A stretch of DNA of 64,000 bases, taken from Myrmaecium sp. VS I D KN 1. Taxonomy: Eukaryota > Ascomycota > Dothideomycetes > Valsariales > Valsariaceae. Each line of letters opens with the position of its first letter. The first letter of the stretch is position 1. Below the pieces are notes generated by a model. The model was not told the origin of the DNA and ran no database searches. It saw nothing but the letters and a program-made list of their open reading frames with translations. Location of the stretch: contig JADQAV010000009.1 of the NCBI GenBank assembly GCA_019775845.1, forward strand, positions 806,001 to 870,000. The letters are read 5' to 3'. The translations under genes were made by a program, and so were the position numbers. Positions 59,337 through 64,000 of the stretch are shown here, piece after piece.

Positions 59337-60066
59337 CCAGAACACCGCGTCAAGGATATACGACTAGAATTTCGAAATGTGAATAGCTTGATATACGTCA
59401 CCTGATTGGCATCGTCTGCTTCCGTGTAACGAGAAGCAGTCATGTGTTGGACTCATGCATCAATCTGAGAGATTTTCAGTCCTCGGAGAGCCAGTTCTGA
59501 GAAATTTGAAGACCGTCGAGCCAAAACGAAACTGACACAGAGACACGATGGGAAAGGAATGTGGAAATCTGGACGGTCAAAGACAGGGAAGTGGGACGCA
59601 AGGATAGACTTAAGGGACAAAAGATGTCATGGAGCAAGCCAGAAGTGGACAGCACAAGGATTGCCCCGGTGATCTTCGACGTAACGAATATTAGATATCT
59701 TAGACCATTTGGAAGACTGTGAAAAAAGAGATGAAAAGATAAGTTGAGAGGACGTTCGCAAATGACTTTTGAACTGGAGAACCAGGGAAACTTCAGCTAG
59801 ACTAGAAGCTCTCGCACTAGGAAGACTTGGCAAACAAGAAACACTGACGTGGCTCTGTTTATCGTCCTCGCCATACTCGAAGTTCTCTCAGGACGCCAGA
59901 TTTTGTGAAGACCGAAATAGAAATGTGAAAGACTGATCCGGCTAAACCAGGTACATATAGGGATAGGGAAATTTACGCATGATCAGCGCATGGTGCTGAA
60001 TAAATGTCATACCAAATAATGTAAATCTTGGCTGAAATGATATCAGTAGAGGTGGCGCTGTGACAC
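59337..60066. other. convergent 3' gap
   Basis: 3' flanks of the AP-3 beta gene (+) and the Pro/Gln/Tyr-rich gene (-). Nothing supported. Confidence 0.5.
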
Positions 60067-62138
60067 CTACCAGCGTCGACTAGGAGTCTTCTGTTAGCAG
60101 CATCAATATACGTGAGCAAGTATGCGCATACCTATAAGCCGCGGCGACTTGAGGCTGTCTTCTTTTGAGACGATGGCTCACATCATCGTATTGCCGCTCC
60201 CTCCCGTCATCTTGCTCGCTTGAGTCCCAACTCCTTTTGCGGGAGTTTGAGCTGTCATTACGATTGAGAGTAGAACTGGGTCGTTCGGCTTCCTCGTCGG
60301 GTTTACCGTTCGTTTCCATATTGAAGTCTGAGCCTGCTTGTGTCTTTTGACTAGCTTCTGACCGTGCAGGACTCTCACGTGAACCGTCATAACGTCCATT
60401 CGCAGCAGGTTCATCAGCATTCCACGGGTCATAAGACGGGGAACGCGCAGGCTCTGGTGGAGGAGGTGGGTGCGAGAACGAAGTCGCCGAGCCGTGGGAC
60501 TTGCGAGGCGGCGCACCATGGCTATCTCGCTCACGGTAGCTGCTATGCGAGCTGACGCGCTTGGGTTCAGGGCGCTCGCTGGCTCTAGTGGATGGGATTA
60601 GAATAAATCTGCGATGTCGCACCGTGAGTGGCACATTGTATACTTACCGAGGTTGGAGTTCCGGGCTTCTGCTCCTATCCCTTCCGGTGCCAAAATCTGG
60701 AGGAAGAATTGCCGTAGGCCCTTCCCCGGGCTTCACTGGTTTTGGCGACCCTGTTACACCGAGTTTGGCAAGGATATCTTCTTGTTCCTCGCTGCGCACA
60801 GCTATCGTAGCCTGACCTGAGGTCAAGGCTTGTTCCAGATTATCCATCACGTTCCAACCGGAATCCATGTCCGGGCTTTCGATATCCTCGGGCGGAATTT
60901 CGTCCTCTATAGGTATATCCGGACGATCGCGGTTGGCCAAGACGTCCTCCATTGAGATAAGGTCGTGAGTCGTATCGAATTCGTAGAAGATAGGATCAAA
61001 CCTGATTTTCTCCCACTCATCTGTTTGTCGAACATCTAGGAACGCCTCATGAGAGTTTTCCAGGGTAAAATACTTGGACACCGACTCTCCATTGCCGAGT
61101 TTAGGAGGAGGCTTCTTTCGAGCTTGCGCCTCAGCCTCTGCAAAGGAAGCTGGTAAAGCACGCGTTACCTGGTTAGCCGGATGCCAGATGATAATCCCGA
61201 TACTTAGGTTGGGGTCAACTGCATCATTGCCTTTGGGCCACAACGCCCCCTCGAAATCGAAATCCCAGTCGTCCCACGCCAGATACAGTTCTTCGCCTCG
61301 TTGTGCCCCACTGAGGCTGGCTTTCTCTGATCTGGGAGTGGACTGATCAGGGGCAGGGTTTTCACCTGGTACATCTGGCGGAGGGGGAGGAGGAGCTGGC
61401 GGCGGATACCCTCCGTAAGGGTATGGTGGGTGGCCCGGCGTTGGCCACGCTGCATTGGGGTCTGGAGGAGCTTGCCCCTGAGACGGATATACCTGTGGAG
61501 GTGGATAACCAGGCTGAGGCGGGTACCCTTGTGGATGTGGCCAACCCTGTGGAGGAGGATATGCAGCTGCCGGCGGATATGCTGGAGTCTGGGGATAGCC
61601 CTGTGGCGGTGGGTAATTAGGCGGAGGCGGATACCCAGCCGGCGGAGGATAATACTGAGGCGGATAAGGTTGACTTGGAGGATAGCTTGGAGGCGCTTGA
61701 TAACCCTGTGGAGGTGGGTATGCCGGGGGCTGACCATGTGAAGGGCTGGCATTTTGCGGATGACCACGGTAACCTGATTGCGGATGATGCCGGCTGTTCA
61801 TATGGCTGCCTTTGCGCTTCGAAGGAAACCTTGAAGAGCTTGGAGAAGTGGTTAAAAAGACATGAAAGAGATTTGCATAACCTCTCCGCAATCCCTAGGC
61901 GAGTGGAGCAGGAGAGAAGAAAAGGGACGATGAATGGCGGTGAAATAACTCACTGATTAGGCGCGTGTCCTTGAGCATGGGCATGAGGTTGAGAGTACGG
62001 AGGAGCAGCGTACGGCTGTGCATACGGCGGTTGCTGTCCGTATGGAGAAGGCGGATATGGTTGTTGCCCGTACGCAGGTGGAGGGGGCGGCTGGTATGCA
62101 GCAACTGGCACGCCTGAAGGGGGTCCGCTCCATGCCAT
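60067..62138 (-). CDS. Pro/Gln/Tyr-rich low-complexity protein with conserved central domain
   Basis: Proposed minus-strand exons: 62138-61954, 61793-60648, 60584-60132 and 60079-60067, 598 aa. The exon 2 acceptor is uncertain (61793 or one of two AAG sites ~40-50 bases upstream). The N-terminal ~220 residues are tandem PPQGYP/PPxYPP repeats. A structured middle follows: ELYLAWDDWDFDFEGALWPKGNDAVDPNLSIGIIIWHPANQVTRALP and SKYFTLENSHEAFLDVRQTDEWEKIRFDPIFYEFD. Then come an acidic segment and a Ser/Arg-rich tail (RDRSRSPE, SRESPARSE). A 13-base last exon gives the ending QVAAAYSRRW, which I believe recurs at the end of fungal relatives. No known function; the RS-like and low-complexity parts suggest RNA granule or splicing association (inference). 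Confidence 0.75.
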
Positions 62139-62960
62139 CACGGAAGAGTTGAGCAGGAGGCCGAGACGGGTGAGAGGCCCAGTGTCACGGCGACGAGAGA
62201 GGGCAGCGGACTGATAAGATAGACAGAATGGATGCCGGACAGAGTGCTTTGGAGGACCGAAGGTGCAAGGGAGTGGTTTGGCGGTCTAGCTCCGAGATCT
62301 GCAGTCCACCGGGCGGCCACCTGGATTACAGAGCGCGTGGGCGACGACTTCCCTGAACAGTCTTGATGACAAAGGATGAAACAGGTTCGTGAAGGGGAAA
62401 AATGAGAAGAACTCTAGATAGAAAAGGAAGAGGCGGTATAGATGGTTCGGTCGAGAAATTGGCAGTCTCACGACAGGGAGACGCGACGTAGATGGCAGCG
62501 AAGATGTGAGCGCCGCGTGAGTGCAGGGAAATGAAGCTAGGAAGGTCGGAACGGGTGCCCAGGCTTTAAGGTATTTATTGTGTTCACGTTAGTGGAACGG
62601 TTCCCGGGTGTGCCTTTGGAGCAGCGACTCCAACGTCCTCGAGCAGAGGCACGGAAAGGCGGGAGGAGAGAATGTAGAGGAGGGAGAGGAGGAGAAGGAG
62701 GAGGAAGAAGAAGAAGAGAAGAAGGAGGAGGGGAGAGAACAGAGAGGAGGACAAGAGAGAAGAATGTGAGGGGAATGGTAGGTGGTTAGAGTAAATTACG
62801 GCAGCAGCTTTGGGGAGCCTCCCGGTCAACTCTCGAAGTCCAAAAATCCCCGCCAAGCCTGCCCGTCCTGCGCAGACCTTGTCACGATCTGGGCGTATTG
62901 TTCAGCATCGCCGTGTCCGGGTACGCCTCCCGCCGACTAGACCTCCCACCTTTTCATACC
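62139..62960. other. upstream region of the Pro/Gln/Tyr-rich gene
   Basis: No gene supported. A strongly purine-biased GGAGGA/AGAAGA tract runs from about 62650 to 62770 and accounts for the low-complexity frames seen on both strands. Confidence 0.5.
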
Positions 62961-63250
62961 TTACGACGCTCCTCTCTTCCTCCAGATATCGTGCCGCTTG
63001 CCTTTCGCCGTGTGAAATGTGTCGACGATGATTGTACGGTACCCACGCTCGTTGACGACAACCAGCTTGTCTTTCGCCTCCCATTTCCCATAGTCCCCGC
63101 TGCGAATGCGGAGGACCCTCGGAGCTTCACAGCATCTACTGGCACTCTCTGCTTCACAGACATGCCAGGCTTACCAGGTATGCGCTTGCCACGGCCACCC
63201 AACATCACCGTGCTCCCAGTCGCCGGCGTCCGCTGATACGTATCCGTCAT
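62961..63250 (-). CDS. possible small two-exon gene head-to-head with PPG1
   Basis: Minus strand: exon 63250-63175 (or from a second ATG at 63205) joined to 63124-62961 by a 50-base GTAAGC...AAG intron that keeps the frame, giving 79 or 64 aa. The product reads MLGGRGKRIPAPRVLRIRSG, then DYGKWEAKDKLVVVNERGYR and TIIVDTFHTAKGKRHDIWRK, ending RGAS. Codon use is normal (AAG, CTG, GTC, GAG) and composition is protein-like, with alternating strands. I recognise no family. The acceptor AAG is weak, and the longer start overlaps the PPG1 start codon on the other strand, so this is tentative. Confidence 0.35.
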
Positions 63251-64000
63251 GTTGCCAGCAACCGTCGACCTCGATGAGTGCATCGAGCGACTTTACAAGA
63301 AGGAGCTGCTTGCCGACTCCGTCATCGAGGCAATATGCGCCAAGACGAAAGAGCTTCTCATGAAAGAGAGTAACGTTGTGCACATCGCCGCCCCGGTCAC
63401 CGTCGTTGGCGACATCCATGGCCAGTTTTTCGACATGATCGAGATCTTCCGGATCGGAGGTTTCTGTCCAGATACAAATTACCTATTCCTAGGTATGTTC
63501 CACTCCGCGCCACCTCCGCTCTCGTACCGAACAAGAGAGACAGTGTTGCTAACGACGACCTGCGCATTTAGGGGACTACGTTGATCGCGGCCTTTTCAGC
63601 GTCGAGACCATTTCTCTCCTCGTTTGCCTCAAGCTCCGATACCCCCACCGTGTACATTTGATCCGCGGGAACCACGAATCTCGTGGCGTAACCCAGTCGT
63701 ACGGCTTCTACACGGAATGCTCCCGGAAGTATGGGAACGCGAACGTTTGGCATTATTTCACCGACATGTTTGACTTCCTCACACTGTCCGTCGTTATCAA
63801 CGACCAGATCTTCTGCGTCCACGGCGGGCTTTCTCCATCCATACATTCGATTGATCAGATCAAGATCATTGACCGTTTCAGAGAGATACCACATGAAGGT
63901 CCCATGGCAGATCTGGTCTGGTCGGATCCAGATGCCGAACGGGACGAGTTCTCACTGTCGCCTCGTGGGGCCGGTTACACTTTTGGAGCTCAGGTGGTGA
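63249..64000 (+). CDS. PPG1: serine/threonine phosphatase Ppg1 (PP2A-like), 3' end outside window
   Basis: Exons 63249-63492 and 63572-64000, continuing past the window edge. The opening [21 protein letters not shown] followed by [35 protein letters not shown] is close to yeast Ppg1. Catalytic motifs of the PPP family are intact: GDIHGQ, GDYVDRG (across the intron), RGNHESR, and the conserved His/Trp in CVHGGLSP and LVWSDP. Ppg1 is the PP2A-type catalytic subunit that works with the Far/STRIPAK complex and in glycogen control in yeast. Residues [10 protein letters not shown] near the edge are the usual mid-domain block; the C-terminal third is not in the window. Confidence 0.93.

Noticed and set aside
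60071-60090. Alternative 20-base exon and tail for the Pro/Gln/Tyr-rich protein
   Set aside because: It would need a following 39-base intron or a long non-conserved tail; the TCCTAG acceptor gives a short ending (SRRW) that fits fungal relatives as I remember them.

Overview
The window is nuclear DNA from a filamentous ascomycete (Pezizomycotina). It holds about 26 protein-coding genes, GC-rich and packed on both strands. Most carry short spliceosomal introns (about 50-270 bases, GTRNGT donors, YAG acceptors). One 2.8 kb TA-rich block has almost no CpA or TpG, which is the footprint of repeat-induced point mutation (RIP), a process known from this group. I cannot fix the genus or order from sequence alone.

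Layout. 1-2441: 3' part of an alpha/beta hydrolase-like gene. 4619-5925: a secreted-N-terminus, Cys-rich, single-pass membrane protein. 7740-10573: a RIP-mutated DNA transposon with long inverted ends and an 8-bp target duplication. 11288-18102: a DUF6699-like protein, an FAD amine-oxidase-type enzyme, ribosomal protein L9 and a membrane-anchored glutaredoxin. 18103-20237: gene-poor, followed by a ten-exon HAK potassium transporter to 23408. 23616-33551: RIX7, VPS20, a PITH-domain protein, LSM8 and a GH13 alpha-glucosidase. 34130-41648: a Myb/SANT-like protein, EMP24, a small Cys protein, RPN13 and ribosomal protein L6. 42091-49756: a sterol-desaturase-like membrane protein, thioredoxin and a large disordered coiled-coil protein. 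49757-53542: 3.8 kb with no gene I can support. 53543-64000: NUF2, an unrecognised 302-aa protein, the AP-3 beta subunit, a Pro/Gln/Tyr-rich protein, a possible tiny gene, and the 5' part of PPG1.

Functionally this is mostly a housekeeping neighbourhood: ribosome structure and biogenesis (L9, L6, RIX7), vesicle and endosome traffic (EMP24, AP-3 beta, VPS20), redox (thioredoxin, glutaredoxin), proteasome (RPN13), RNA decay or splicing (LSM8) and kinetochore (NUF2). I see no biosynthetic cluster, defence island or other multi-gene system. The most unusual items are the transposon and its unequal end arrays, several splice or start configurations that would give alternative protein forms (thioredoxin, RPN13, L6), a hydroxylase-family protein that has lost most metal-binding histidines, and a possible tiny gene head-to-head with PPG1. 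Exon borders were placed by reading frame, splice consensus and family conservation, without transcript data.
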